A stretch of 64,000 bases of DNA from Anastatus disparis (taxonomy: Eukaryota > Arthropoda > Insecta > Hymenoptera > Eupelmidae). The position numbers were made by a program, and so were the translations under genes. Below are positions 23,967 to 33,930 of this stretch, piece by piece. The notes beneath the pieces are model-generated. The model saw only the letters and a program-made list of their open reading frames with translations. It searched no databases and was not told where the DNA came from. The DNA lies in NCBI GenBank assembly GCA_017163975.1, contig JAFFSR010000004.1, positions 1,364,001 through 1,428,000 on the forward strand, written 5' to 3'. Positions within the stretch are counted from its first letter, which is position 1; every line of letters begins with the position of its first letter.

Positions 23967-24349
23967 AGAAGGGGCCGAACTATCTGTCTTTGTCTAATAG
24001 CGTTTTTCATCATTTATGTAAACACTATCCGGTATAACAAGAAAAAAATAGCAGCCCCCGCTAGATATTAGTATAATAAGTAACTTTTGTAATAACAACC
24101 AAATTTTTTCACTGCGTAGTTTTTGAATAATTAGAGACCTACCAAAAAAAGATAGGTTATATTCTAGATTGCTAGTAGGTCTCTAATTAGTCAAAAACTA
24201 TGCGGTAAAAAATTTGGTTGTTATTACAAAATTTACTAATTATACTAATATCTAGCGGGGGCTGCTATTTTTTTCTTGTTGTAAAGGATAGTGTTTATAT
24301 AAATAATGAAAAACGCTATTAGACAGAGACAGATAGTTCGGCCCCTTCT
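23967..24349. mobile_element. palindromic TA-flanked MITE inside BEN exon 3
   Basis: 383 bp, ends AGAAGGGGCCGAACTATCTG and its complement, nearly a perfect hairpin throughout (centre about 24155). TA is present on both sides (23965-23966 and 24350-24351). Skipping the element plus one TA restores one open frame in exon 3 (...S-V-L-R-D-I-A-N-K...). Relatives are at 25529-26209 and 27393-27772. Confidence 0.9.
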
Positions 24350-24619
24350 TAAGAGATATAGCGAACAAGCCAACAGTGAAATCATCACAAACATTCATTT
24401 CAAAACAATTACCAATCATACAAATAATGAAAATGCATTCAATTACAAAAAATAATGAAAATAATAAGTCTGGTGAGAATTCGAAAAAAAATCCAGTATC
24501 TCAACCTTTGTCTGAAAATTTTCTGAAAACTAAATGTACAATCAATTCTCCGATTAAAAAATCATCAAAATCATTGGCGAAAGAGCAAAAGTGGACTATA
24601 AATAATATTCATAGCCAAG

Positions 24620-24850
24620 AAATTAAAAATGAAGAAGATGAAGATAAAGAAGATGAAGCTAAAGAAAATGAAGATAAAGAAGATAAAGATAAAGAAGATT
24701 AAGATAAAGAAGATGAAGATAAAGAAGATGAAAATAATAAGAAAGACGAAGATGAAGAAGATGAAGATAAAGAAGATGAAGATAAAGAAGATGAAAATTC
24801 AGAAGATGGAAATTCAGAAGATGAAAATTTAGAAGATAAAGGTTCAGAAA
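24620..24850 (+). repeat. codon-level repeat encoding an acidic Lys/Glu/Asp tract
   Basis: Degenerate 6-12-base units of the GAAGATGAAGATAAA type give a (K/E/D)-rich low-complexity linker within BEN exon 3. One unit has mutated to TAA (about 24700), ending the exon frame early. The same DNA read one frame over gives K-K-M-K-I-type repeats, which I treat as a by-product. Confidence 0.8.
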
Positions 24851-25066
24851 ATGAAAATAAAAGTAAAGAGGAAAATGAAGTTTCTGATGAAAAGTGTGAT
24901 TCTGCTATCGGAGATCCAATTCGTTGTAAAAAAAAACTTATTTATGATTCATGTGACAATCAAAAAATAGTAGCTAATTCAACAAATCAAAAAATTATAT
25001 CTTCAAGGTTAGAAAGTCATTCTCCAACAAATGATGATAAACAAAATGCAAGGAGACGACAAAAAG

Positions 25067-25528
25067 GTAAATAAACATTATTTAAATATATTTAACATAA
25101 TTAAATGTTCGAAAGATATAGATAGATAGATAAATCTATGTTTAATCTGTATCAATTTACAAAAGCGGTATATAGTAATAGTATAGTAATATCACTCTTA
25201 ATTTCTTAAAATCTAATAATACTGATTAAGTAAGTCATTTCTTTAGAATTATATCACAGATTAAAACAATAATAAAATAAACACATTAATATAATAATAA
25301 TAAACAAATCAGTCTTTTTGATATCTATCAGTCAAATGAATAAAATAAAAATAAAATAATACAAACAATAACAAAAGTAAAAAGTAACCCATCCACTCTT
25401 TAAGCGTACACTCATACAATATACAAGTACACCGTGTATACAAGCACACCATAAACCTATAAATAGGACTATACGTAAAATAAATTAACATAAAGACAGA
25501 TGAAATGAAAAATTATATTTAATGGTTA
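25067..25528. other. BEN intron 3 sequence, nothing recognised
   Basis: AT-rich intronic sequence between the predicted exon 3 donor and the MITE at 25529. No feature supported. Confidence 0.35.
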
Positions 25529-26209
25529 AGAGTCGGCCATATAGTTCTGTCCTTGTCTAATTTAAATTTTCGCCATAATTAATAAATTAAATGTTTATAT
25601 ACAAATGTACACTGAAAAACTTTCGACTTGCAAGATGCCCTTTTCTCTGAATACGCCAGCGCCACGCAATCGGTGCGGATAGTGTGCTAAATACGAATTG
25701 TCTATGCTCCGATCATCTGGGCATAACGTTACATGAACAAACCTGCGCGTCACATGTGCCGTATCGGCGCAAGAGAAACTCGAATCTGAGTAACTCTTAC
25801 TCCTATTACGCGTATAACTCGAGACTTCACGGAATCGGCGCTTCACATAACCTTCATTTATACAGGTAGCGCCAAGAATCTTTCTGTGTAATACTCCGAT
25901 GGCGCGTATAACTCACGATACCACGAATCGGCGCTTCACATAAACTTTGAGTATAGAGGGTGCGCCAAAAGTTTTTCAGTGTAAGAGTTGAGCGCTATAG
26001 AGCAAAAACAGTTGAACTTGACTTCATTTTTTTCCGTTTCGTACTATATTCGTAAAATAATGAAAATTTTATATTTTATTATATAATAGAATCTTTTGCT
26101 CGTCTTTTGCTCTGTAGCGCTCAGCTCTTACATTTGTATATAAACATTTAATTTATTAATTATAACAAAAATTTAGATTAGACAAGAACAGAGCTATACG
26201 GTTAACTCT
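25529..26209. mobile_element. palindromic TA-flanked MITE in BEN intron 3
   Basis: Ends AGAGTCGGCCATATAG and the complement of CTATACGGTTAACTCT, with TA on both sides. The sub-terminal TCTGTCCTTGTCTAA matches the MITE at 23967-24349. The palindrome is interrupted near its left arm by another MITE (25610-25981). Confidence 0.8.
25610..25981. mobile_element. CACTGAAAA-type MITE nested in the 25529 MITE
   Basis: 372 bp, ends CACTGAAAAACTTT and AGTTTTTCAGTG, flanked by TA. The uninterrupted complement in the other arm of the host MITE (about 26140) reads CAAATG-TA-AGAGCTGAGCGC, proving a TA insertion site. The interior is GC-richer and has an internal direct repeat ('cggcgcttcacataa' twice). A relative is at 29824-30112. 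Confidence 0.9.
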
Positions 26210-26770
26210 TAATAGACTTAACGTAGTTGTATTTTTTATTTTATTCTGCATCCACATTTTGATTAACTTCAGCAAACTATTCGCATAAAATATTATTTTA
26301 TTATATTTTTTATATTTTCAACCGACTTCATTTACAAGTTTTGCTTGTATTATAAATAGATCTATGAAAAATGTTTGCACAAAAAAGTTTATTCTATTAT
26401 TTGTGTTTTATTATTATTACTACTGCATCATTTTTGCAGATGAAATAGTGCATTGCTACTAAATAATAATATACCAGAAATGTGAATTCTTAAAACTATT
26501 TCAAAAAATCAATTGATTTCATATGTCCGCACTTCTAAAATTTATATTGAACCTCTATAGAGGCATTCTCTATCATATGAAAAAATAAAGTTCTTCTGAA
26601 TCAGTATATAAGTGAAATAATCGTGTGGTTACAAAAAATAAAATTAAAAAAAATACAACCGGATTAAGAACCTCCTTGTTTTTGGAAATCGGTTAAAAAT
26701 ATACTTTTATATTCTCTATAAACAAGTCTTTAAACATGTTCTAGTAATTAGAATACTTTAATTTATTTAG
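26210..26770. other. rest of BEN intron 3, nothing recognised
   Basis: AT-rich; no supported feature before the acceptor tttatttag at 26770. Confidence 0.35.
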
Positions 26771-26889
26771 GAAAAAAAAAGAGAATCATGAGTAAGCAGG
26801 AGTACATTCTTAACTGTTTAGAATATTATGAAAGTGGCCATGGAGTGGAGGAAAAATGTAAAAGATACGAAATTAACAGTGAGCGTGAG

Positions 26890-27392
26890 GTAATTCAACT
26901 ATAAACTGTTGTATATTACTTGCTGCAATTATTACGTGAAATAATATTTAAAAAAAAAATCTGTAAGAGCAGGTCACATATATCTCTGTCCTTTTTTAAG
27001 CAAAGAATATAATTTTTTCAAAGATTAATTAATATATCGAAAAGTAAAGAAAAAGTCGCATTTTTAAAGAAAACATTTTTTTATTGAAAAAAATAACAGA
27101 GATAAGCGACTTTCTTTTAAATAATATTTTACAAGTCTTACAAAATAAGTAATATATTTCATCTTTTTAAAATTTTTGTACACCTAATAACTACTTAAGT
27201 GTTCAATTAAACATTTGATTTGTATTGCAATTACATATAGTGTCAGTGACGGAACATCGCTACTTTTAGATTCGTCAATTAAATTTTTAAATTAATTATA
27301 TTGAGATTTCGAAAACCTTGAATTGTAAATATGTAACAGAACGATTTTGACGACTTTACGCTGTTGCCGTGAAATTGGAGGATCATCTTTTA
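26890..27392. other. BEN intron 4, first part
   Basis: Intronic AT-rich DNA. A loose inverted repeat around 26980-27125 ('agagataagcgac' against 'tcacatatatctct') is too weak to call. Confidence 0.3.
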
Positions 27393-27772
27393 AGAGTAGA
27401 CCGGATTCGCTGTCCTTGTCTAATTAAGTTTTTTGTTATTTATCCACGTATTAACCATTGTATCTGCAAATTAAGAGTACAACGCAATGATTATTATCAT
27501 TACGAATTTTTATACATGAGGAAGGAAAATTTTATTGCATTGTTTTTGAGAAAAGTAAGGAACGCGAAAATATTACAAACATAACCTCTTACTTTGGCGT
27601 TCCTTACTTTTCTCAAGAAAGAATGCAATAAAATTTTCTTTCTTTATGTTATAACATTCATAATGATAATACATATTGCGCTGTACTCTTCATTTTCAGT
27701 TACAATGATTAATTATTGTGTTAATAACAAAAAACTCAATTAGACAAATATAGCAAATATCTGGCCTGCGCT
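27393..27772. mobile_element. palindromic TA-flanked MITE in BEN intron 4
   Basis: 380 bp with ends AGAGTAGACCGG and the complement of CTGGCCTGCGCT, TA on each side, and the family signature CTGTCCTTGTCTAATT at 27410. The arms mirror around about 27590 ('aaagtaaggaacgc'). Confidence 0.75.
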
Positions 27773-28478
27773 TAATCATTTTTAAACTATATATATAGTT
27801 TATTCATGGAATGACAACGTCATTTATTTAAAAGTCGACAAAACCATTCTATTACAAACATGTATATTTCTATAATATTTATAGAAAATCATAACTTCAT
27901 TATTACAAGATCATTTTTTATATTAATGTTGTAGGTTTATCTTGGAGAAGGTATATGGGTCAAAAAAGCGCGATGAAATTTGATGCAACTGAACCCGCCA
28001 AAAAAATTTCTGAACGTGTTGTCCACTACTTTATGGGATGAATATGATTTAGCGAACAGAGCTCTAGATTTGAGCAAAGTTCGCAATAGAATCCCTAACA
28101 GAAGTCCAGTAAAGCTTATAGAGCAAAATGGCATAAGGCTTTTGATAATTAAATAACTTTTAGTGTCATCTAAATATCCTTAACGGGATGTCGGAGCTGC
28201 AGCAATCGAGTTTTGCTTTTTTTATTTTATCAATATCTTTTTAAATTTCTAAATTAAACAAATATAATTACTTGTCCGCACTAAAGCTATATTAATAAAA
28301 AAATTTTTATTAAAATAAAAAATTATTTGGACTTGTTATTTTTTTATGAGCTTGGATTGGAAAATAGATATAAAGCTCGACAAACCTAACCTTAAAATAA
28401 ATACGATACATTGAAAATTTTTATTATAACTTTTTATTAATCGTATTTTGGTGGATTTCTTGAGTTGTCCGCACTAGA

Positions 28479-28842
28479 GTTTAATCTTACAAATTATTTC
28501 TTTGTAGTAAAAAAACTCGATTAAATGCATCGTTTATTCATAAGTTAGGATTGGAAATATTATTAGAAGGCGGGCAGCTTCGTCATGCTCTTAAAGGAAG
28601 CAATTAAATAATAAGCTTATTTATGTGTAATAATCTTCGTGTTACGTTTCAGGTTTATTTGACTATTTTTTGACTAGAAACAAAGTTGAAAGTCCGGATA
28701 AAGAGGCATTTTTATTAGATGCTACTCCCACTTTAAAGTACGTTATACGGAATTTACGAGAAGATTTGCTCTTAGAAGCAGATTCTAAGCGACGAAACAG
28801 AAACAGACCACTTTCAAGATACAATGCTATAGTTAAATAAAC
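28479..28842 (+). other. two exon-like open blocks downstream of the BEN exon
   Basis: Block 1 (about 28500-28607) follows a ttctttgtag acceptor and reads K-T-R-L-N-A-S-F-I-H-K-L-G-L-E-I-L-L before a stop. Block 2 (28652-28842) follows a gttacgtttcag acceptor. It reads G-L-F-D-Y-F-L-T-R-N-K then L-L-D-A-T-P-T-L-K-Y-V-I-R-N-L and ends at TAA. They are on the same strand as the BEN gene and could be further exons, an alternative 3' end, or debris of another gene. I do not recognise a domain. Confidence 0.35.
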
Positions 28843-28984
28843 AGTGTATCTAGATATGCATTGTAGAAATCTCGATTTTGTAAACTCTTAGTTTTTAAGT
28901 TACAATTAAAATTTTGATAGTTTTGAAGAGTTATATTCAATTTCTTTTCACTGATACTAACTAAAGTAAGAGCATGCTATCATA

Positions 28985-29165
28985 CCGAATAAGGCAAAAC
29001 AACGCTTTCTCAGTGTTTAAGACATAGAAGATAGCGGGTTTTTTTCTTTGTTAATGAGATATCGGGTTTTTGCCTTTTTTTAGTTAGGTAGCAGGGTTTC
29101 ACCTTATTCAGTGAAATGGCGTTTTCTTTCTTTAGTTAGTACGATAGCGGGTTATTGCTTTAAAC
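28985..29165 (+). repeat. degenerate tandem repeat, AGATAGCGGGTTTTT unit
   Basis: Four variants of 'gatagcgggttttt' or 'gtagcagggttt', spaced about 40-55 bases, alternating with 'tttctttgttaatgag' or 'tttctttagttagt'. No coding or RNA assignment. Confidence 0.55.
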
Positions 29166-29823
29166 TGCCACTTTTTGTAAAAAAAATTTGTTCCTAAAGA
29201 AATCAACTTCAAAAAATGCACTAAAAAGTAAGTAATATTATTTTTAATCTGTGGCTTACAGGCTCAAAGTCTATTTTTAAAAAAATGACCTTAATATTCG
29301 ATAAGGAATTATACGGCGACTTCCAAGCATTTTTTTACGAATTATTTGCATGATTCGTATGGATGATAAATTATTTGTTACTTTTTAGCGCATTTATTTA
29401 AATCGTTTTTTTTTTTTAAATTTTTTATTTTATATTTCAAAGGTTATGCGTGAATAACTTTTGAAATATAAAATTCCTTCTTTTTGAAATCAGTTAAGAG
29501 CTTAATATAATCAATATTCTTCATTTACTTGTTTGAAAGATATGTTAAAAACATTGATGTATTAGAATATCATCATTGAATGTAAAAATGTATTTCTTTG
29601 TTGTAAATTTTTTTCTGTATTAAAATGTAAGTAGTAACATATTTTTATTTATATAAATAATTTCTTTATCAAAAAAATAAAATTAAAAAAAGAAATTTAA
29701 TAATCCATTTTTTATGTTCCCTTTTGAAAACTTCTTTACAAAATATAACTGAGTAATAATTATTTAGATTATTAATTATCAAATTTAATCCCAGTAATTG
29801 TTTTTTTATTGAAAATTTCTATA
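29166..29823. other. AT-rich spacer, nothing recognised
   Basis: No supported gene or repeat structure. Confidence 0.35.
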
Positions 29824-30112
29824 CACTGAAAAGAAAGTGGTGAACTACGAGTCCCACGAAGTACTTCTGCTTTACCAAACAGTAAGCATGCAAATCTTTT
29901 CTCTGGTGGTGAGTGTGATGCCCCACAGAAGAAGCTAACCGTTCTTTTTGAAGGGCTTCGCAGTTCCCACTCGCGTCTCTCCGATGTGAAGTGAAGCTCT
30001 TTTGCCACAGAGGCGCTACTGTTCTCTTGCAGCGAGACTCCGTGCATACGAACTTAAAAGAGCGTGGTTCGACTACCGGTAGTTCAACTACATCACCATT
30101 TATTTTTCAGTG
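29824..30112. mobile_element. CACTGAAAA-type MITE, second copy
   Basis: 289 bp, ends CACTGAAAAGAAAGTGGTG and the complement of CACCATTTATTTTTCAGTG, flanked by TA. It is related by termini to 25610-25981, including a GC-richer interior. The minus-strand frame 29772-30047 lies mostly inside it and is not a gene. Confidence 0.8.
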
Positions 30113-30114
30113 TA

Positions 30115-30185
30115 GGCACGTGATATATCACGTGCAATGTCACGTAAAAATCACATAACTTTCACTTGATTATCACGTGAAAAAT
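30115..30185. promoter_or_regulatory. cluster of CACGTG / TCACGTGA palindromes
   Basis: Within about 70 bases there are GCACGTGATATATCACGTGC (a 20-base palindrome with two CACGTG cores), TCACGTAAAAATCAC and ATCACGTGAAAAATCAC. CACGTG is the classical E-box of bHLH-ZIP factors (MITF, USF, Max). It lies 280-350 bases upstream of the first right-arm Polinton gene. A regulatory role is inferred from motif density only. Confidence 0.35.
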
Positions 30186-30206
30186 CACATGCATATTTTC
30201 ACCAGG

Positions 30207-30400
30207 GATAGTATCAATACAGTATCAATACAGTATCAATATAGTATCAATATAATATCAATATAGTATTGATATAGTATCAATACAGTTTAAATATAGT
30301 ATCAATACAGTATTAATATAGTATCAATACAGTATCAATATAGTTTAAATATAGTATCAATAAAGTTTAAATATAGCATCAATAAAAATTAAATATAGTA
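30207..30400 (+). repeat. 11-bp tandem repeat, AGTATCAATAC/T
   Basis: About 17 consecutive units of AGTATCAATAC or AGTATCAATAT, some degraded to AGTTTAAATAT. It ends about 70 bases before the OB-fold-like gene at 30469. A helically phased (11-bp) AT-rich array. Confidence 0.9.
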
Positions 30401-30468
30401 TTATTAAAGATTAAATTAATATTAATTATATTTTTCAATCAAGAATTTGTTTTTCTGTTACAGATAAG

Positions 30469-30726
30469 ATGGACATTTCTAAATTGAACGTCATTGCCCG
30501 AGGAGGATTTCTTCCTACTAAAAAGATCACTGAACTGACAGAAGACACTTCCTACACGGTCACATGTTTGAGACAAGTGAAAACTCGCTTTGGACCCAAG
30601 ATTGTTGCAGAACTGTGTGAAGAAATGCAAATCTTTTTACCTAAAAAGTGTCGGAAGTTCTTGAAAAAGATCAAGAGTTTTTTTAAAGAATGCAGAATGC
30701 TGCTAATAAATTTAGACTTTGTGTAG
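30469..30726 (+). CDS. Polinton small OB-fold-like protein, copy A
   Basis: ATG 30469 gives an intact 85-aa basic protein. The core I-T-E-L-T-E-D-T-S-Y-T-V-T, then V-K-T-R-F-G-P-K-I-V-A-E-L, then I-F-L-P-K-K matches a small protein family that recurs in insect Polinton-like elements. It looks like a short beta-barrel of single-strand-DNA-binding type; the fold is inferred from strand pattern, not shown. It is similar in layout to the protein at 37403-37708, so the element has two related copies near opposite ends of its gene block. The sequence just before the ATG (tttttctgttacag) looks like a splice acceptor, so a 5' leader exon is possible. The tail from about residue 62 is Lys/Phe-rich. 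Function unknown. Confidence 0.6.
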   Translation: MDISKLNVIARGGFLPTKKITELTEDTSYTVTCLRQVKTRFGPKIVAELCEEMQIFLPKKCRKFLKKIKSFFKECRMLLINLDFV

Positions 30727-30992
30727 TGTTCAAAGGAGGTTATATCCCCGAATTTTGTAATGTTTAGTGTGTGTGTATAATAAGTGTTTAATTATCAATG
30801 TTTTATTAAAATAAATGTTACAATAAATTTGTTTGATTTTAAAAAGTGTTTATTTATTTCGTATTATCCAACATACAGTACAAAATACAAGATTTATGAT
30901 ATATATAATCAAATGCTCTGATTAAAATAACACTGGATTCTTTGTGAGTATTCATTCTATATAAAATAACTAATTTCATTTTAATAAAACAT

Positions 30993-31916
30993 TTATTGGG
31001 CATCTGCTTTATCAATCCAACTATTGTGAGAATTGTCAAAACCAAGCCACTTTACAAATACTTCATTTCCACGTCTTCTGAGAATCTTCTCCACAAGATA
31101 GTAATCTGGATATTTTACACTTTGTAATTCTTGTTCATAAAAGCCACCAGTGATTGGGTGATCTTTGTAATCCTGCAACAGGTAAGTAACTGGTTTTGTT
31201 CTGCGGATCTGGCGCACGATAAATACTTCAGTCGACCAGTTGGGTGTGTATCCTTTCTCAAATACTTGTTTCAACTTGCTTACTCGTACTTTGTCATCAA
31301 CTTTGAACTTTGGCTTCTTTTCTGTTAAATTAACATTACGTTTGAGTCTTTGAAAAACTTCTGCTTCGTTTTCAGCTGTAACATCTTTTGGTTTCATATC
31401 AATAGTCCGATGCTTCTCATCATTGTACTTGACAATCAAATTGGAAAGAATATCGATCCACTTGTAGTTACCACGTAAACTAAACTGCTTCCACATTTTG
31501 TTTTTGAGCGTACGATTAAAGCGTTCGCAAATAAACGCCTTGAGATTGCTATAAGTCGAGTAGAGATTGATTTTATATTGTTGCATGAGATTCTGGAAAT
31601 TTGTATTATAAAACTCTTTGCCTCAGTTGGTGTGAAGATTCTTAGGCACTCTACCTTTTGTCAATACGGACTTCATAGCAGCAGAAACATCTATACCAGT
31701 TTTTTGTTTTACAGGAACAGCCTGGGCGTATTTTGAAAAAACATCTATAACTTTAAGCATGTATTTGTAGCCTTTGTTTTCTCGAGAATAAGGTTGCATC
31801 TCTACCAAATCAGCTTGCCAAGTCTCATCCAAACCTCGCACATCAAACTTTCGACGAGGATAATTACGACGTGCTGGCTTGTGAAGCTCTTCTACAAGTC
31901 TATGACGTTGTTCCAT
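30993..31916 (-). pseudogene. Polinton retroviral-type integrase (rve) with chromodomain, broken
   Basis: The minus-strand frame starts at ATG 31916 after a basic segment (R-R-N-Y-P-R-R-K-F). It shows the rve core W-Q-A-D-L-V-E-M (first catalytic Asp) and D-V-F-S-K-Y-A. Near 31620 comes the position of the second Asp, where the sequence reads H-T-N followed by TGA and G-K-E-F. The catalytic Asp therefore appears replaced by Asn, next to a stop. The glutamate block E-R-F-N-R-T-L-K follows. The C-terminus, with Y-Y-L-V-E-K-I-L and V-K-W-L-G-F-D-N-S-H-N-S-W-I, is a chromodomain, as in many Polinton and Ty3-like integrases. The N-terminal zinc-binding region was not found upstream. The enzyme would insert the element DNA and make 6-bp duplications. 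This copy should be inactive. Confidence 0.85.
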
Positions 31917-32175
31917 CGACGGTTATCGATTGACTGTTTTGCACTAACAGTGATAATGCCTCCTTTTATAGTCTCAATTTCCAACTGGCTTTGTATGAAT
32001 TTCTTATCTAGCTCGTCATTACAGCTTCATTGACTTGATTAGGTGATGCAATATTACAAAGCCTCTTATTTTCTATATCGTATTGTCCATCTTTTGTGAG
32101 TTTATAGCCAATACCCGGAGGTCCTCGACTACCCTCGCTTTGTTTGAGATTACGTCCGAATACATCGACGCTCAT
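31892..32175 (-). pseudogene. small collagen/fibre-like Polinton protein, frameshifted
   Basis: ATG 32175 opens S-V-D-V-F-G-R-N-L, then G-S-R-G-P-P-G-I-G-Y-K-L-T, then Q-Y-D-I-E-N-K-R-L-C-N, and stops at TAG 32008-32010 (55 aa). In the next frame a coiled-coil-like string continues (L-D-K-K-F-I-Q-S-Q-L-E-I-E) to TAG 31892. This indicates a one-base frame shift near 32013. The G-P-P-G collagen-like start plus a helical stalk resembles short fibre-type proteins of Polinton-like elements. It overlaps the integrase start by about 25 bases. The role (attachment fibre) is inference; the protein is truncated as it stands. Confidence 0.5.
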
Positions 32176-32206
32176 TTTAGTAATGCATGGTATAGGTGTC
32201 TACACC

Positions 32207-33148
32207 TCAATATATATAGCCTCCTTCACGTAACTCTTCTATAATTGAATGTATCTCATTTGTATGGCTAGGGTTTCCAGCTTCTCTTTCAGCAATGAGT
32301 AATCGAAGTCTATCAATGAGTTCGTTTGGATCATCCCAGTATATGTAATCCATTCTCGTATCGCTTCTTGCAATTTTATATCGAGGTAACGATCCTCCTC
32401 TTTTTTTCAATGAAAACAAAGGACTGATGATACTGTCGAATTTCTTACTTTTGTACGTACGAATAGTCTCATCAATTCTATAGCGTCGTTTGTGAGCACT
32501 AGTAGTTTCGAGAATCTTCTTGTAATTTTGCATATCATTATTGTTCATGTGACCTCTATCGGGGTTTTTCGTAATTAACAATTCTAACAATCCTTTAGTT
32601 TTTGGATATTTTTCATCTTTTATACGAATGTTTTTATCTTCGAAAAATAGAGGTGAGTCACCGATAAAGAAACTATCACCTTCTTTGCGCACTCCATAAA
32701 CGTTATCCAACTGTTTTGATTGATTTTCATTGAGCATATGAATGCACTTATTATCAAGCAATAAATCATTGTCTTCTTTTTCTAATTCCTGCTCACTCGC
32801 AGCTGATTCAAATTCTGTATCAACTTGTCGAATAGTATCGTTTAACGACGTATCTATAGAATCATCATCAATGGTTGAAGAGGAAGGAGAAGAAGGCTGC
32901 AAGAAGGAGGAATAAGTATCATTGTTTTTTATGACCTTTTTATTTGCTACGTCACGTATAAAATCATAATTTTTCTCAGTAGTAGCAACGAGTTTCTGAA
33001 GAGGATCAACGATAGGTTTGAATGTCTCGCCAAATGCTCTTTCAATATTCTCTTTTCCAAACTTCAGCAAGTTATATTTTTGTTTAACTGCCTAGCGTAC
33101 TTGCACAAGTTGATGTAGAACATCTTTATTTCGTCTAATGTCAGCCAT
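32207..33148 (-). pseudogene. DUF8207-like Polinton protein with an early stop
   Basis: The likely start is ATG 33148, 55 bases after a TATA box on the same strand (GCTATAAATATAG near 33205). The first 17 codons are followed by a TAG at about 33095. The frame is then open from 33070 to the stop at 32207 (287 aa). The first half is Ser/Asp/Glu-rich and disordered-looking. The second half carries the DUF8207-type core: G-D-S-F-F-I-G-D-S, Y-P-K-T-K-G-L-L-E-L-L. It ends with Y-W-D-D-P-N-E-L-I-D-R-L-R-L-L and I-I-E-E-L-R-E-G-G. This protein regularly accompanies the packaging ATPase and capsid genes in insect Polinton-like elements. Its function is not established. Initiation at the internal Met (33070) could still give a nearly full product. 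Confidence 0.7.
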
Positions 33149-33189
33149 GTTGATACTTCAGCATACAATGATGAATTGTTTTCTTAGGA

Positions 33190-33894
33190 CTATGTGCGCG
33201 CTATATTTATAGCAAAACAATCGAAGCCTTTTCTATATCTACCAGAATTGATCGAACTATCTTTGTCGATCATTAAAAATCCGTATTTATCGTCAGTCCA
33301 AAACTTGGAGCATAATTCTTTGAATTGGGCGTCAGTCATGTCAGAATTGACGTGATCGTCGTATAAGTGTCTCAAGTTGACGTCATCTTGTCGAAAAATC
33401 ACCAACAAATTAACATTGTCTCTAACTAGATGTTTTTGAATTCGAGCATAAGATTGACAGAGATAGAAACAATCAACATCTTTGTGCCTGCCCATACAGA
33501 AGTAAGCTCTGATGTTATCTTGTTTTTCGCAGGCTACATCATCAAAAATCATGACAGAATTTGGAAGCGCATTATCAGGGGCTACAACAGATTCGTGCTC
33601 ACTAAAGAAAAAGTATTGTACACCTTCTAAAGGCTCTAATAGATCCTTCAAAAACTTGTACTTTGGTTGATTCAAAGACTTGGAGTACACATAAATGTTT
33701 TCAAACCTGAGACCATTGGGATGCGTTATTAGTGCTAACAGACTATTGGTTTTACCACAATTTGATGGACCGCAAAATACAGCTCGAATACTGTTTGGAA
33801 GTAAGTCTCCATGCCTCTTTAATTTCTTCTCATGCTCCACGATAGTGTCGAAATTTTCTATCGGTAGCTTAACGGATTGTTCTTTGAAATTCAT
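33190..33894 (-). CDS. FtsK/HerA-type genome-packaging ATPase, intact
   Basis: Open from ATG 33894 to the stop at 33190, 234 aa, the usual length for Polinton/adenovirus-IVa2-like packaging ATPases. Walker A is G-P-S-N-C-G-K-T at residues 42-49. Walker B is M-I-F-D-D at 115-119. A later C-Q-S-Y-A-R-I segment matches the sensor/arginine region of the family. It would drive DNA into the capsid. It is transcribed divergently from the PLA2/protease gene with one shared TATA element (33931-33940). Its 3' end overlaps the TATA box of the DUF8207-like gene. No stop or shift is seen, in contrast to the neighbouring integrase. Confidence 0.9.
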   Translation of the reverse strand: MNFKEQSVKLPIENFDTIVEHEKKLKRHGDLLPNSIRAVFCGPSNCGKTNSLLALITHPNGLRFENIYVYSKSLNQPKYKFLKDLLEPLEGVQYFFFSEHESVVAPDNALPNSVMIFDDVACEKQDNIRAYFCMGRHKDVDCFYLCQSYARIQKHLVRDNVNLLVIFRQDDVNLRHLYDDHVNSDMTDAQFKELCSKFWTDDKYGFLMIDKDSSINSGRYRKGFDCFAINIART

Positions 33895-33930
33895 TATGAC
33901 AGCACATCTGACGTACGAATGCTTGACCAG

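Larger units (their letters stand above)
20043..28156 (+). pseudogene. BEN-domain protein gene, five exons, two in-frame stops
   Basis: Predicted exons are E1 20043-20301, E2 23431-23517, E3 23936-25066, E4 26771-26889 and E5 27935-28156. E1 ends in F-Y-P-C-L-I-L-A-L-G and joins E2 in phase to give L-G-E-S-L-E-D-L-E-K, the usual N-terminal module ahead of insect BEN proteins. E3 is a long Asp/Glu/Lys-rich linker and is cut by a MITE (23967-24349). E3 to E4 and E4 to E5 joins are also in phase. E4-E5 encode the BEN domain: V-Y-L-G-E-G-I-W-V, then L-S-T-T-L-W-D-E-Y-D-L-A-N-R, then I-P-N-R-S-P. BEN domains bind DNA or chromatin proteins. Defects are TAA at about 24700 in the acidic repeat and TGA at 27974, where a Trp codon is expected. 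The E2-E3 junction is not clean in phase. Introns make it host-like, although it lies between the Polinton ends. Confidence 0.65.

Noticed and set aside
24629..24832. Plus-strand frame giving a regular K-K-M-K-I repeat protein
   Set aside because: It is the out-of-frame reading of the acidic codon repeat in BEN exon 3; the other frame joins neighbouring exons in phase.
29772..30047. 91-codon minus-strand frame
   Set aside because: It lies almost entirely inside the TA-flanked MITE at 29824-30112 and matches no protein pattern.
12200..30400. Possible DNA polymerase B remnants
   Set aside because: No YxDTD-type or other polB motif was recognised in any frame I read; absence by eye is not proof.
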